Assembly: GCA_963716925.1 (NCBI GenBank)
Contig: CAVQUX010000018.1
Location: 408,346-472,345, forward strand
Direction: 5' to 3'
Length of the DNA: 64,000 bases
From: DAISKN01 sp963716925
Lineage (GTDB): Bacteria > Acidobacteriota > Vicinamibacteria > Marinacidobacterales > SMYC01
Shown here one piece after another: positions 15,475-24,592 of this stretch; position 1 is the stretch's first letter; the number at the start of each line of letters is the position of its first letter. Under the pieces are notes generated by a model. It was not told the DNA's origin. It worked only from the letters and a program-made list of their open reading frames with translations, and made no database searches. A program made the position numbers and the translations under genes.

Positions 15475-16438
15475 TCGCTTCCGCCACGAGAGCGGCGTAC
15501 TCCCGCCAGGGATCCCCGGCGCGGCTTTCGATCCGACGGCGCACCCGCTCGGGTCCCACGGTGTAGGCGATGACGAAGGTGCGGTAGCGGTCCACGAAGC
15601 GCAGGAAGGCCCAGGGCGCGGGAACCAGCGCCTCGCTCTCGAGCCAGAGGACGCTCTGCACCCGGTCGCGCTTCCTGTCGAGGTAGGCCCTCGCCGCCTC
15701 GACGCGAAGCGGAGCCAGTCGGCGCATCTCCCGCTCGACCCGATAGTGGCGTTCGGCCTCGGTGGGATCGAGGCCGGCGAGCGGAAAGAGCACCTCCCTC
15801 TCGAAGCGGAGCCGCTCCTCGCCGGGAAACGCGAGCTCGAGGCCATAGCTCGCGAGACCCTCGTGCAGGAGCGCTTCGTGTCCGGCGGCGGATTCGAGGC
15901 TGCGCTCGCGCCCGCGCGCTCGCTCGCGAAGAACGTTCACGACGTGATGGCCCGGGTAGGCCTCGTGCCCCGCGATCTCGAGGAGGGTTCCCACGGTGAG
16001 AGGAAAGTCCCGGTTCACCTCGACGATGCTCCGGTAGTCCCCGAGGTAGCTCGCGAACGACGGCCAGGGAGCTCCGGAGACGTACTCGAGCCGAACACTT
16101 TCGTCCGAAGGAAGATCGAGGTGCTCGAGCGTGCGGCGACGGCATTCTTCCAGGGCACGGGTGAGCGCCTCGTCGAGCTTTCCGGAAGGCACGAGAAAGC
16201 GCTTCTGGAACGAGGCGTAGCGGGGAGCGAGCGGGCCATGCCCGGGGAGCAGGCGATCGAGCTCCGCTCGGGAGCGCGACATCTCGCCCTCGTCGACCGG
16301 GGGAGCGACGGCGCCGTAAACGAGCCGCGACTCCTCATCGAACGTTTCGCCCCGAACCGCCGGCGGGTTCTCACTCCCGGGATCGGGCCGGCAGGCGAAA
16401 AACGGAATCGAGAAGGCCGCGAGGGCGACAACGCGCAT
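15461..16438 (-). CDS. Lipoprotein with HExxH metallopeptidase motif (DUF885-like)
   Basis: Protein of 325 residues. The signal peptide MRVVALAAFSIPFFAC ends in a lipobox-like FFAC. The zinc-binding signature AGHEAYPGHHVVNV (HExxxGHH, as in DUF885/M32-related proteins) lies in the middle, and ALLHEGLASYGLEL further on could supply the third ligand. It is probably a membrane-anchored periplasmic peptidase of unknown specificity. The ATG at 16438 was chosen over 16456 because it begins the signal peptide directly. It is divergent from the M20 gene and overlaps the His-rich lipoprotein gene downstream. Confidence 0.8.
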   Translation of the reverse strand: MRVVALAAFSIPFFACRPDPGSENPPAVRGETFDEESRLVYGAVAPPVDEGEMSRSRAELDRLLPGHGPLAPRYASFQKRFLVPSGKLDEALTRALEECRRRTLEHLDLPSDESVRLEYVSGAPWPSFASYLGDYRSIVEVNRDFPLTVGTLLEIAGHEAYPGHHVVNVLRERARGRERSLESAAGHEALLHEGLASYGLELAFPGEERLRFEREVLFPLAGLDPTEAERHYRVEREMRRLAPLRVEAARAYLDRKRDRVQSVLWLESEALVPAPWAFLRFVDRYRTFVIAYTVGPERVRRRIESRAGDPWREYAALVAEANDET

Positions 16439-16480
16439 CGACCCGGAAGCTACCACCGCGGCTCGATTCGGGTCAAAGAG

Positions 16481-16509
16481 TTGACACCCCGGGAAGCCGG
16501 GCTTAGCGT
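16481..16509 (+). promoter_or_regulatory. Sigma-70-type promoter, TTGACA-17-TAGCGT
   Basis: Perfect -35 TTGACA (16481-16486), 17-bp spacer, -10 TAGCGT (16504-16509). Reads toward the M20 peptidase ATG at 16534, which also has a strong GGGAGGT Shine-Dalgarno sequence. Confidence 0.7.
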
Positions 16510-16533
16510 AGCGCTCTCGTCAGGGAGGTATTC

Positions 16534-18199
16534 ATGAACAAGTATTGGGCAATTCCGTGCGCTCTCCTCCTCGCCTGGAGCTGCGCCGCTCCCGAGCCCT
16601 CGTCGGGCGGAGGCGATACTGCCGCGCCCGCGGCCGTAGTGCCGACGGCTCTCGGGATCCGCCCGAACGGCGACACCGAGATCGCGATCGACCTGAGCCG
16701 CATTCCCGACGAGCTGAAGAAGGTCTTCGATCACATCGACCAGAACATCGACCAGCACGTGGTGAACCTGCAGAAGTGGATCCAGCAGCCCAGCATCTCG
16801 AACTCGGGCGAAGGCATTCCCGAGTCCGCGCAGATGGTGAAGGGCTTCTTCGAGCAGCTCGGCTGCCAGGAGTCGCGCGTCTACGACGTCCGCATCACCG
16901 AGTGGGGACAGCCGGGAAACCCCGTCGTCTACGCGAAGTGCGACGAGGGCGCCGAGAAGACGCTTCTCATCTACTGGATGTACGACACGATGCCGGTCAC
17001 CCAGCCCGACGCCTGGATCGTGCCGCCCTTCGAGGGGCGCATCGTCGAGTATCCGCCGTTCAAGAAAGTGCATGATCGGCCGCGGCGCCACCAACTCCAA
17101 AGGACCGCAGATGGTCCAGTGGAACGCCTTCATGTCGATCAAGGCGGTGCTGGGAAAGCTGCCGGTCAACCTGATCTTCGTCGCCGAGGGCGACGAAGAG
17201 CGGATGTCGATCGGCCTGCGCAAGTTCGTGCAGGATCATCCGGAGCTCTTCGCCGATGCCGACGCGATGTTTCGATTCGGCTCCCAGGGCCGAAGCGGGG
17301 GAGGAGAGCTCTCGGGAGGCTCCGAGGGCTGCGTGTACGTCGAGCTCACGACCAGCGGGGAGACGTGGGGCCGCGGTCCGGTCGCCTCGGACATCCACGG
17401 CAGCGAACAAGCGGTCGATCGACAGTCCCGCCTGGCGCCACATCAAGATGCTCTCGCTCGTCATCGCGGACGATGGCAACACGCCGCTGTTCACGGGCTT
17501 CTACGACGGCGCCGTTCCGCTGAGCGAGAAGGAGCTCGACAGCTGAAGACAGCGGCGGAGAAGCTGGACATGAAGGTCGCCGCCGAGAACGTCGGCGTGG
17601 CGCGCTTCATGTCCGACGACCCGCTCGAGTATCTGAAGATGTCCCGCTACGGCATCTCCTTCAACCTCGACGGCATCTGGGGCGGCAACATGTATCCGGG
17701 CGGCGCCGGCGCCATCCTGCCCAACAAGGTCACCTCGAAGCACAACTTCCGCTACGTCCCGAACATGAACGGCCTCGACATGGTGAAGAAGGTCCGCGCC
17801 TATCTCGACGCGAAGGGATACCAGGACGTCGAGATGACGGTCATCGGCGACGTTCCCTGGTCCAAGATGCGCTACGACAACGAAGCCGCCCAGGCGCTCA
17901 TGACGACCTACGACATCTTCCAGATTCCCTACAGCGTGCCTCCAGCGGAGGAGTCGATCCTGGGCCCCTACTGGCCCGCGTACTTGTTCGTCAACGACGT
18001 ATCGGGTCTCAACATGCCCATCGTGGGAGGGGCCGCGGGGTACGGAGCGGGAGCGCACGCCGCCAACGAGTTCTGGGTCATCGAAGGAGCGGAGAAGATC
18101 TACGGAATGGCGGGAGCGGAGAAGTCCGTCGCCGCCTACGTCTACGCCTACGCGGGAAAGATCCCTCCGGCGAAGGCGGCGGATCCGACGGGGAACTGA
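16534..18199 (+). pseudogene. Secreted M20-family metallopeptidase, interrupted by three frameshifts
   Basis: Signal sequence MNKYWAIPCALLLAWSC, then an M20 domain (HVVNLQKWIQQPSISNSGEG). The frame shifts after EYPPFKKV at an extra C near 17071 and resumes as MIGRGATNSKGPQMVQWNAF, a standard M20 block. It shifts again after SDIHGS at an extra G near 17405, continuing NKRSIDSPAWRHIKML. It shifts a third time near 17543 after SEKELDS (a base lost), resuming as LKTAAEKLDMKVAAE to the stop at 18199. Homology is continuous, so about 550 residues can be rebuilt by three one-base edits. Either the gene is dead or the assembly carries indels. A good promoter and Shine-Dalgarno sequence remain. Confidence 0.88.
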
Positions 18200-18221
18200 G
18201 CCCCGTCCCCCTCTGGAGAAG

Positions 18222-18920
18222 ATGGCGAAGATCTCCGTTCGCGACCTGAGGAAAACCTACGTCGTCGGCGAGGTCCAGGTGGAAGCGCTTCGCGGCGTGA
18301 GCCTTTCGATCGAGGACGGGGAGTTCGTCGCCGTCATCGGCCCTTCGGGCTCGGGCAAATCGACGCTGATGCACATCCTCGGCTGCCTCGATCGGCCGAC
18401 GAGCGGAAGCTACCTCCTCGGAGAGAAAGACGTCTCCGAGTTCTCCCCCGACGAAAGAGCGGCGCTTCGCAACCGGCAGATCGGCTTCGTCTTCCAGAGC
18501 TTCAACCTCCTGCCGCGGACCCCCGCGGTCGAGAACGTGGAGCTTCCGCTTCTGTACAACGGCGGGAAGCTCTCTCGCTCCCAGCGGCGGGCTCGCGCTC
18601 TCGAGATGCTCGCGTCCCTCGGACTTTCCGATCGCGCGCTCCACCACCCGAACCAGCTCTCGGGAGGACAGCAGCAGCGGGTCGCCATCGCTCGCGCGCT
18701 CGTCAACTCCCCCGGGCTCCTCCTCGCCGACGAGCCGACGGGGAACCTCGACAGCCAGACGAGCCGCGAGATCATGGACCTGTTCCGGCGGTTGAACGAA
18801 GAGCGGGGTTTGACCCTGGTAGTCATCACTCACGAGCGCAATATCGCCGAGTGCGCTTCCCGTATCGTCGAGCTTCGCGACGGGAGGGTCGAGAGCGACG
18901 GCCCGGCGGGGGCGGCATGA
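18222..18920 (+). CDS. ABC transporter ATP-binding protein (MacB/LolD-type)
   Basis: Protein of 232 residues with Walker A GPSGSGKST, Q-loop (GFVFQSFNLLPRTPAVENV), signature LSGGQQQRVAIARAL, Walker B LLLADEPTGNLDS and the H-loop His in VVITHE. The ADEPTGNLDS segment is typical of the MacB/LolD/FtsE group that powers FtsX-fold permeases. Its stop overlaps the downstream permease start (ATGA), making a two-gene transporter. It begins 22 bp after the broken M20 gene and may share that transcript. Confidence 0.93.
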   Translation: MAKISVRDLRKTYVVGEVQVEALRGVSLSIEDGEFVAVIGPSGSGKSTLMHILGCLDRPTSGSYLLGEKDVSEFSPDERAALRNRQIGFVFQSFNLLPRTPAVENVELPLLYNGGKLSRSQRRARALEMLASLGLSDRALHHPNQLSGGQQQRVAIARALVNSPGLLLADEPTGNLDSQTSREIMDLFRRLNEERGLTLVVITHERNIAECASRIVELRDGRVESDGPAGAA

Positions 18921-20371
18921 GTCTCGAGATCGCGCTCTCGGGGCTGAGACGCTACCGACTCCGCACCGCGCTCTCCCTCTTCGGGCTGGCCATCGGCGTC
19001 GGCTGCGTGCTCGTCACCGTCGCCATCGGAAGCGGCGCGCATCAGTCCATTCAGGACCAGATCCGGGCCGCGGGACTCAACGTCATCCTGGTGAAAGCGG
19101 GGAACTACAAGACGAAGGGAGACGAGATCATCGAGGTGCAAGCCCCGCACGCGAGACTCGCTCCGGTTATCGATCGCCTCTGGAGGGTATTTCTCCCCGA
19201 GGTTCTCGCTCACCCGGAGAACGATCCCATGGAGAAGCACGATCACCCGACGGCGGCGGAGAGGCTCGGGGACGCCGAGGCCGGACTGGGAGCGGCGGCC
19301 AACCTCACCCAGGAGGACGCCGACGCCATCGCGGCTCTCCCCGGCGTCGCCGACGTCGCTTCGGGGGTGCACGAGAACGCGAAGGTCTTCGCCGGCGAAA
19401 GGCGCTGGTTCACGCGCCTGCACGGAACCGACGTCGACCTCCCGAGGATTCGTCGGGCGCACGCGGTTTCCGCGGGAAGGTTCTTCTCGGAGCGCGAGCA
19501 GCGGCGGGCGGAGCAGGTCCTGGTCCTGGGAAGCGTGGTCAAGGACAAGCTCTTCGCTCCCGAGGCCGATCCCGTGGGAGAAGAGGTCACCCTCTGGAAC
19601 CAGAGCTTCCGCGTCGTGGGAGTCACCGCGAGCGCGAACTGGATGACGCCGGGGGCGGTCGGAGACGACGAGTTCGACGCGGTCTACGTGCCCGTCACCA
19701 CGGTCCACCGGCTCCTCAACGTGACCAATCTCAACACCATCACCGTGACCGCGGAGTCGACGGGGGAGGTCTCGAGAGTCGCCGAGGCGGTGCGGGAGCT
19801 CCTTCGGGTGCGTCACGGAATCGCGGACACCGAGCCCGACGACTTCACGGTCGTTACCCAGGCGAGCGAGGTCCTGACCAAAGGCCTTCATCCGAACGTG
19901 GCCCGGGTGCTCGCGGGGAATCTCCCCAACCTGGAGCGGGTCACGCTCGAGGAGCTCTCGATGACCCTCGAGCGCTCGAGCCGCACGATGATGGCTCTCC
20001 TGGTCTCGATAGCACTCGTATCCCTGCTGGTGGGCGGTATCGGTATCGGAAACGTCATGCTCCTCTCCGTCACCGAGCGCACCCGGGAGATCGGAGTGCG
20101 CCTGTCGGTCGGTGCCCGTGCCCGGGACGTCGGCACTCAGTTCTTCCTCGAGGCTCTTCTGCTGGGCGCCGTCGGAGGAATCGCGGGAGTCGTCCTGGGC
20201 ATCGCCGCTTCCCGGATGGTGTCGGAGTCGTTCGGCTGGACGACGTCGCTCTCGCCCGCGGTCGTGGTCGTCTCCTACGGGATCGCCATCGCTATCGGTG
20301 TCGTCGCCGGCTTCTTCCCCGCGCGCCGCGCCGCCCGGCTCGATCCCATCGAGGCGCTCCGGTACGAGTGA
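18917..20371 (+). CDS. FtsX/MacB-type ABC transporter permease
   Basis: Protein of 484 residues, partner of the ATPase just upstream. An N-terminal helix (LRTALSLFGLAIGVGCVLVTV) precedes a MacB-type periplasmic domain (about 45-350) containing an unusual His/Asp-rich insertion near residues 95-125 (HPENDPMEKHDHPTAAERLG). The C-terminal FtsX domain reads GGIGIGNVMLLSVTERTREIGVRLSVGAR and ends PARRAARLDPIEALRYE. It is a paralogue of the permease at 12891 with the same C-terminal motif order. Export of a lipoprotein, peptide or antibiotic by mechanotransmission is the family role; the substrate is unknown. Confidence 0.92.
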   Translation: MSLEIALSGLRRYRLRTALSLFGLAIGVGCVLVTVAIGSGAHQSIQDQIRAAGLNVILVKAGNYKTKGDEIIEVQAPHARLAPVIDRLWRVFLPEVLAHPENDPMEKHDHPTAAERLGDAEAGLGAAANLTQEDADAIAALPGVADVASGVHENAKVFAGERRWFTRLHGTDVDLPRIRRAHAVSAGRFFSEREQRRAEQVLVLGSVVKDKLFAPEADPVGEEVTLWNQSFRVVGVTASANWMTPGAVGDDEFDAVYVPVTTVHRLLNVTNLNTITVTAESTGEVSRVAEAVRELLRVRHGIADTEPDDFTVVTQASEVLTKGLHPNVARVLAGNLPNLERVTLEELSMTLERSSRTMMALLVSIALVSLLVGGIGIGNVMLLSVTERTREIGVRLSVGARARDVGTQFFLEALLLGAVGGIAGVVLGIAASRMVSESFGWTTSLSPAVVVVSYGIAIAIGVVAGFFPARRAARLDPIEALRYE

Positions 20372-20416
20372 CGAGCTTCCCGACCCTTCGGTAACCTGCT
20401 TCGCGACGATCCTGTA

Positions 20417-20446
20417 TTGACCGCGGAATCGCGACTCTGCTAGTGT
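20417..20446 (+). promoter_or_regulatory. Promoter-like TTGACC-18-TAGTGT before the M36 peptidase
   Basis: -35 TTGACC (20417-20422), 18-bp spacer, -10 TAGTGT (20441-20446) preceded by TGC (extended -10). It lies about 80 bp before the ATG at 20529. Confidence 0.5.
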
Positions 20447-20528
20447 CGCGGCCACTCAGTCTCTGAAAGATGGATCGATAAGAAGAGCTACTGAGATCCG
20501 TCGCCGACGGGGAGAAAGCGAGGGAACG

Positions 20529-23180
20529 ATGCGATGGTGTAAGCCTCTGGCAGCGGTTTTGGCGTTGGTCTGCCTCATCGCCGGAAGCGCCTGGTCCGCG
20601 CGGGTAGAATCGGCCGCCGATTCGGCGCGCGCTTACGTCACCCGGCAGTTGGAGCGCTTCGGCCTCATCCGGTCGGACGTTCGCGACATGGCGATCAGCA
20701 GTGAAGTCAGGAGCGCTCACACCGGGATCACCCATGTCTATCTGCAGCAGCGCTATCGGGGGATCGATGTACACGGCGCGATCCTCAACGTAAACGTCGC
20801 GCCCGACGGCACGGTGGTGAGCGCCGACAGCCGCTTCTTCCAGGGCATCACCGCCGCTGCCGGTGACCAGAGGCCGAGGAAGGCCGCGCTCGAAGCCGTC
20901 GGTGTCGCCGCGAAACACTTGAACCTGAGGGCGACGAAGCCCTTCGAGGTGATGCGCCGCAAGGGCGACACCGCCGATTCCACGACGATCTCGAGCGGGG
21001 GCATTGCCCGGAAGCCGATCGACGCCAACCTGGTGTGGATGCCCGTCGAGGGCGCCGTTCGTCTCGCCTGGAAGATGGAGATCGAAGAGACGGGCGGCGA
21101 GCACTGGTGGAACGTCTTCGTGGACGCCGAAACCGGCGACTGGCTGGCGCAGCAGGACTTGATCGTCCACGACTCGACGCACGACATCGCGAACGCCATC
21201 TCGCACCACCGACATAAGAATCCGTCACACGGCTTTCCCGAGACCGACGGAGCCGCTTACAACGTATTCCCGCTTCCCTTCGAGAGCCCGAGCGACGGCG
21301 ATCGGGAGATCGTTACCAACACGGCTGACCCCTCCGCTTCCCCGTTCGGTTGGCACGATACCAACGGCGTCGCCGGCCCCGAGTTCACGACTACCCGGGG
21401 GAACAACGTCCACGCGTACGCCGACCGGAACAACGACAACATCGTGGATCCCGGTAGCGATCCGGATGGCGGTCCGGAGCTGTTCTTCGATTTCCCCCTC
21501 GATCTGGGCTCGAGGCCACTCGATTCCCAGCCGGCGATGGTGACGAACCTCTTCTACTGGAACAACATCATGCACGACGTCACCTACGGCTATGGCTTCG
21601 ACGAGGCCTCGGGCAATTTCCAGGTGAACAACTACGGCCACGGCGGCACCGGTGCGGACGACGTCCGGGCGGAGGCTCAAGACGGAAGCGGCCGGAACAA
21701 CGCCAACTTCGGGACCCCGGTGGACGGATTCCGTCCAAGGATGCAGATGTTCGAATGGCGCTCTTCGGCACCGAACCCGATCACCGTGGCAGCTCCCTCA
21801 CCCATCGCGGGCACGTATTTCGGCCCGATGGCGGGTTTCGGCGAGAGCCTGGTGACGACCGGTCCGCTCTCCGGCACCGTGGTGCTGGTGAACGACGGCG
21901 CCGGCGTGTCGAACTCCGATGGCTGCGAGGCGTTCGCCGTCCCCGCGGGCTCGATCCCCTTGATCGACCGCGGCACCTGCACGTTCGTCATCAAGGTCAA
22001 GAACGCCCAGAACGCCGGCGCCGCAGTGGCGATCGTCGCGAACAACATCGCCGGGCCGCCCCTCGGGATGGGCGGCGCCGATCCCACCATCGTAATCCCG
22101 TCGGTGATGATCAGCCTGGACGACGCGAACCTGTTCAAAGCGAACCTCCCTCTCAACGCGACCGTGGCGGACGGCACCGGTGGGGCTCCCGACCGCGACT
22201 CCGACCTCGACGCCGGGGTCATCTCTCACGAGTACGGACACGGAGTCTCGAACCGTCTCACCGGCGGGCCGGCCACCGTGGCCTGCCTGCAGAACGCCGA
22301 GCAGATGGGCGAGGGCTGGAGCGACTGGTTTGCACTCAATCTCACCACGCATCCCGACGACACGGGGACGACCGCCCGCGGCGTAGGCAGCTACGTCGTC
22401 TTCCAACCGGCGGACGGCGGCGGGATTCGTCCGACGCCCTACACCACCGACATGACCGTCAACCCCTCTACCTATGCGTCGGTGGCGGACGTCGTGAACA
22501 TCAGCCAGCCTCACGGAATAGGCTACGTCTGGAACACCATGCTCTGGGAGATGTACTGGAACCTCGTGGATCGCCACGGATACAAGAGGAACATCTACGC
22601 CGACTGGTCGAAGGGCGGGAACAACCTCGCGATGCAGCTGGTGATGGATGGGATGAAGCTCCAGCCCTGCAGTCCGGGCTTCGTCGACGGTCGCAACGCG
22701 ATCCTCACGGCGGACACCGTGCTGACCGGCGGCAAGAACCAGTGCGAGATCTGGCGCGGGTTCGCGAAGCGGGGACTCGGGTTCAGCGCCAGCCAGGGGA
22801 GCTCGAACGATCGCACCGACGGCGTCCAGGCCTTCGATTTGCCCGCGACCTGCATGGCGGCGACGTTCGGCGGATTCCGTCCGCCGATCGTGAACGCTCC
22901 CGGTATCAACAGCGCGAACGCGGGACGCGACATACCGGTGAAATTCACGCTCAGGGGCGCCGGCAGTCCGCTGGTGATCGACTCGCAGCGCGTCGACTGC
23001 AATACGCTCGAGCCCACGGGGAACGAGCCTACTCCCATCGATTCCCGGCATTTGAAGCGCCAGGGCGCCTCCTATTTCCTGTTGTGGGATACGCGTAAGT
23101 CCTGGGAGGACACCTGCCGGAGGCTGACGATTCGGATTCCCGCTCCGAGCGATGCCGTCGCCTACTTCAAGTTCCACTAG
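20529..23180 (+). CDS. Secreted M36 (fungalysin-like) zinc metallopeptidase with PA and PxKF domains
   Basis: Protein of 883 residues with a signal peptide (LAAVLALVCLIAGSAWSA). An FTP propeptide (about 40-120: THVYLQQRYRGIDVHGAILN) and PepSY-like segment precede the catalytic domain. A protease-associated (PA) domain is inserted around 420-540 (GCEAFAVPAGSIPLIDRGTC). The zinc motif HEYGHGVSNR gives His567, Glu568 and His571, with GEGWSDWFALN downstream supplying the third ligand. The C-terminus (DIPVKFTLRG) is a PxKF-type surface domain. It degrades protein outside the cell, and the propeptide keeps it latent until export. No N-terminal lipobox. Confidence 0.93.
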   Translation: MRWCKPLAAVLALVCLIAGSAWSARVESAADSARAYVTRQLERFGLIRSDVRDMAISSEVRSAHTGITHVYLQQRYRGIDVHGAILNVNVAPDGTVVSADSRFFQGITAAAGDQRPRKAALEAVGVAAKHLNLRATKPFEVMRRKGDTADSTTISSGGIARKPIDANLVWMPVEGAVRLAWKMEIEETGGEHWWNVFVDAETGDWLAQQDLIVHDSTHDIANAISHHRHKNPSHGFPETDGAAYNVFPLPFESPSDGDREIVTNTADPSASPFGWHDTNGVAGPEFTTTRGNNVHAYADRNNDNIVDPGSDPDGGPELFFDFPLDLGSRPLDSQPAMVTNLFYWNNIMHDVTYGYGFDEASGNFQVNNYGHGGTGADDVRAEAQDGSGRNNANFGTPVDGFRPRMQMFEWRSSAPNPITVAAPSPIAGTYFGPMAGFGESLVTTGPLSGTVVLVNDGAGVSNSDGCEAFAVPAGSIPLIDRGTCTFVIKVKNAQNAGAAVAIVANNIAGPPLGMGGADPTIVIPSVMISLDDANLFKANLPLNATVADGTGGAPDRDSDLDAGVISHEYGHGVSNRLTGGPATVACLQNAEQMGEGWSDWFALNLTTHPDDTGTTARGVGSYVVFQPADGGGIRPTPYTTDMTVNPSTYASVADVVNISQPHGIGYVWNTMLWEMYWNLVDRHGYKRNIYADWSKGGNNLAMQLVMDGMKLQPCSPGFVDGRNAILTADTVLTGGKNQCEIWRGFAKRGLGFSASQGSSNDRTDGVQAFDLPATCMAATFGGFRPPIVNAPGINSANAGRDIPVKFTLRGAGSPLVIDSQRVDCNTLEPTGNEPTPIDSRHLKRQGASYFLLWDTRKSWEDTCRRLTIRIPAPSDAVAYFKFH

Positions 23181-23253
23181 TTTCCACCGGGGGAGCGCCG
23201 TCCTCGAGGGCGGCGCTCCCCGGGTTTCCAGCGCCGCGTTCGTCCACCGGTGC

Positions 23254-23259
23254 TAGACT
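23254..23259 (+). promoter_or_regulatory. Extended -10 TGc-TAGACT before the peroxiredoxin gene
   Basis: TAGACT preceded by TGC. About 36 bp upstream of the selenoprotein ATG at 23295. No good -35 at 17 bp, as expected if the TG extension compensates. Confidence 0.4.
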
Positions 23260-23294
23260 GCGCTCGGACGAACGTCCCATGGGGAGGTCTAGGA

Positions 23295-23816
23295 ATGAAC
23301 AAAATCGTTGGATGGACACTTGGAATGCTGCTCGCCGGGGGCGGCGTCTCGGGCGCCGAGCTCAAAGTCGGCGACGCCGCGCCGGAGTTCGCGCTCGCGG
23401 GCACGGACGGGAAGACCCACCGGCTCTCCGACCTGAAGGGAAAGACCGTCGTTCTCGCCTGGTTTCCCAAAGCCTTCACCGCTGGTTGAACTGCCGAATG
23501 CAAATCGCTCCGTGAGAGCGGCTCTGAGATTCGCGCGTTCGACGTCGCCTACTTCGCTGCGAGCTGCGACACTCCCGAGACCAACAAGCAATTCGGCGAG
23601 TCTCTCGGGATCGACTATCCCATCCTGAGCGATCCGGAAAAAGGAGTCGCGAAAGCCTACGGCGTCGTCACCCCGGAGCGCGAGTTTCCGTTCCGGTGGA
23701 CCTACTACGTGGGCCCGGACGGCAAGATCCTCTACATCGACAAGGAAGTGAAGCCGCCAACGGCGGGAGCGGACGTCGCCGCCCGGCTGAAGGCGCTCGG
23801 CGTCTCCGCGAAGTAA
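23295..23816 (+). CDS. Selenocysteine-containing peroxiredoxin (in-frame UGA at codon 65)
   Basis: Protein of 173 residues if the TGA at 23487-23489 is read as selenocysteine. A signal peptide-like start (MNKIVGWTLGMLLAGGG) leads into an AhpC/TSA domain: LKVGDAAPEFALAGTDGKTH, VVLAWFPKAFTAG-U-TAEC, VAYFAASCDTPETNKQF, YPILSDPEKGVAKAYGVV, FRWTYYVGPDGKILYID. The UGA sits exactly where peroxiredoxins have the peroxidatic Cys (PxxxTxGC). The frame after it is open and homologous to the TAA at 23814. A second Cys four residues on may form the selenenylsulfide. It would reduce hydroperoxides in the periplasm. The ATG follows GGGAGGT. A hairpin resembling a bacterial SECIS lies 21 nt after the UGA. 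A TGC-to-TGA point mutation is the alternative reading. Confidence 0.87.
23506..23520 (+). promoter_or_regulatory. Candidate bacterial SECIS hairpin
   Basis: Stem CGCTC/GAGCG (23506-23510 and 23516-23520), extendable by one T-G pair (23505/23521), with apical loop CGTGA. The loop begins 21 nt after the UGA and has G as its second base. Both features fit the published loose consensus for bacterial SECIS elements (apical loop about 16-37 nt from UGA, G among the first two loop bases). It lies inside the coding sequence, as required for SelB recognition in bacteria. Confidence 0.7.
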
Positions 23817-24049
23817 GAACCGAACCGGGAAACCCCCGGACGCGTGTCCGAGGTGCGTAAATCGCTGGCCAGACGGCTGCTTCCGAGGCCGTCCGCGCCG
23901 AGGCCGGGGACTTCGGGCCCCCGACTGACGTCCGGCTGAGCGTCACCGGTGGCCGTTGAACGGACCCAAATCCGACGCTCCGGTGTCTTTCCGTCTAAGA
24001 AGACGCTCCCCGGGACGTTATCAACATGGAGGGGAGGCGGGACGGTCGC

Positions 24050-24592
24050 ATGAGCAACGCTTCATGGATTCGATCGGCGCTGGAGCGGTTCGAGGGCCCT
24101 CTGACCCGTTACGCCTTTGGAATTACGGGGGATCTCGAACGCGCTCGCGACGTGGTCCAGGACACGTTCCTCCGTCTGTGCTCCGAGAGCCCGGCCAGTC
24201 TGGATGGGCGCGTCGCCCCCTGGCTCTTCAAGGTTTGCCGCAACCGCGCTCTCGACGTGAGGAAGAAAGAGGCGCGAACGCTGCCGCTCGAGGACGGCCG
24301 ATCGGAGTCGTGGGAGAGCCCGGGCCCGATTCCGTCGGCGGAGCTCGAGGCCAAAGAGGGCCTGACCCGGGTCCTCACCCTGTTGACGACCCTTCCCGAG
24401 AACCAGCGGGAAGTCATCCGCTTGAAGTTCCAGAACGAGCTCTCCTATCGCGAGATCAGCGAGATCACCGGCCTCAGCACCTCGAACGTCGGCTTCCTCA
24501 TCCACCGGGGCCTGCGATCGCTGCGGGAGAAGCTGCTCCGGGATTCGCGCGAGAGCTCCGAGCCCGTGAGGCCCTTAAGGAGCGTCCCATGA
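24050..24592 (+). CDS. ECF-type RNA polymerase sigma factor
   Basis: Protein of 180 residues from the ATG at 24050, preceded by GAGGCGGG; an in-frame ATG at 24026 overlaps the better ribosome-binding sequence and is less likely. Region 2 reads LTRYAFGITGDLERARDVVQDTFLRL and WLFKVCRNRALDVRKK. Region 4 reads LPENQREVIRLKFQNELSYREISEITG and TSNVGFLIHRGLRSLREKL. It redirects RNA polymerase to its regulon. The stop overlaps the start of the next gene (ATGA), whose cytoplasmic N-terminus looks like its anti-sigma. The 234 bp upstream contain no gene and no clear autoregulated promoter. Confidence 0.93.
   Translation: MSNASWIRSALERFEGPLTRYAFGITGDLERARDVVQDTFLRLCSESPASLDGRVAPWLFKVCRNRALDVRKKEARTLPLEDGRSESWESPGPIPSAELEAKEGLTRVLTLLTTLPENQREVIRLKFQNELSYREISEITGLSTSNVGFLIHRGLRSLREKLLRDSRESSEPVRPLRSVP

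Noticed and set aside
17541..17549. TGA at 17544-17546 as a selenocysteine codon
   Set aside because: The sequence after it matches the family only in another frame, so it is a frameshift artefact.
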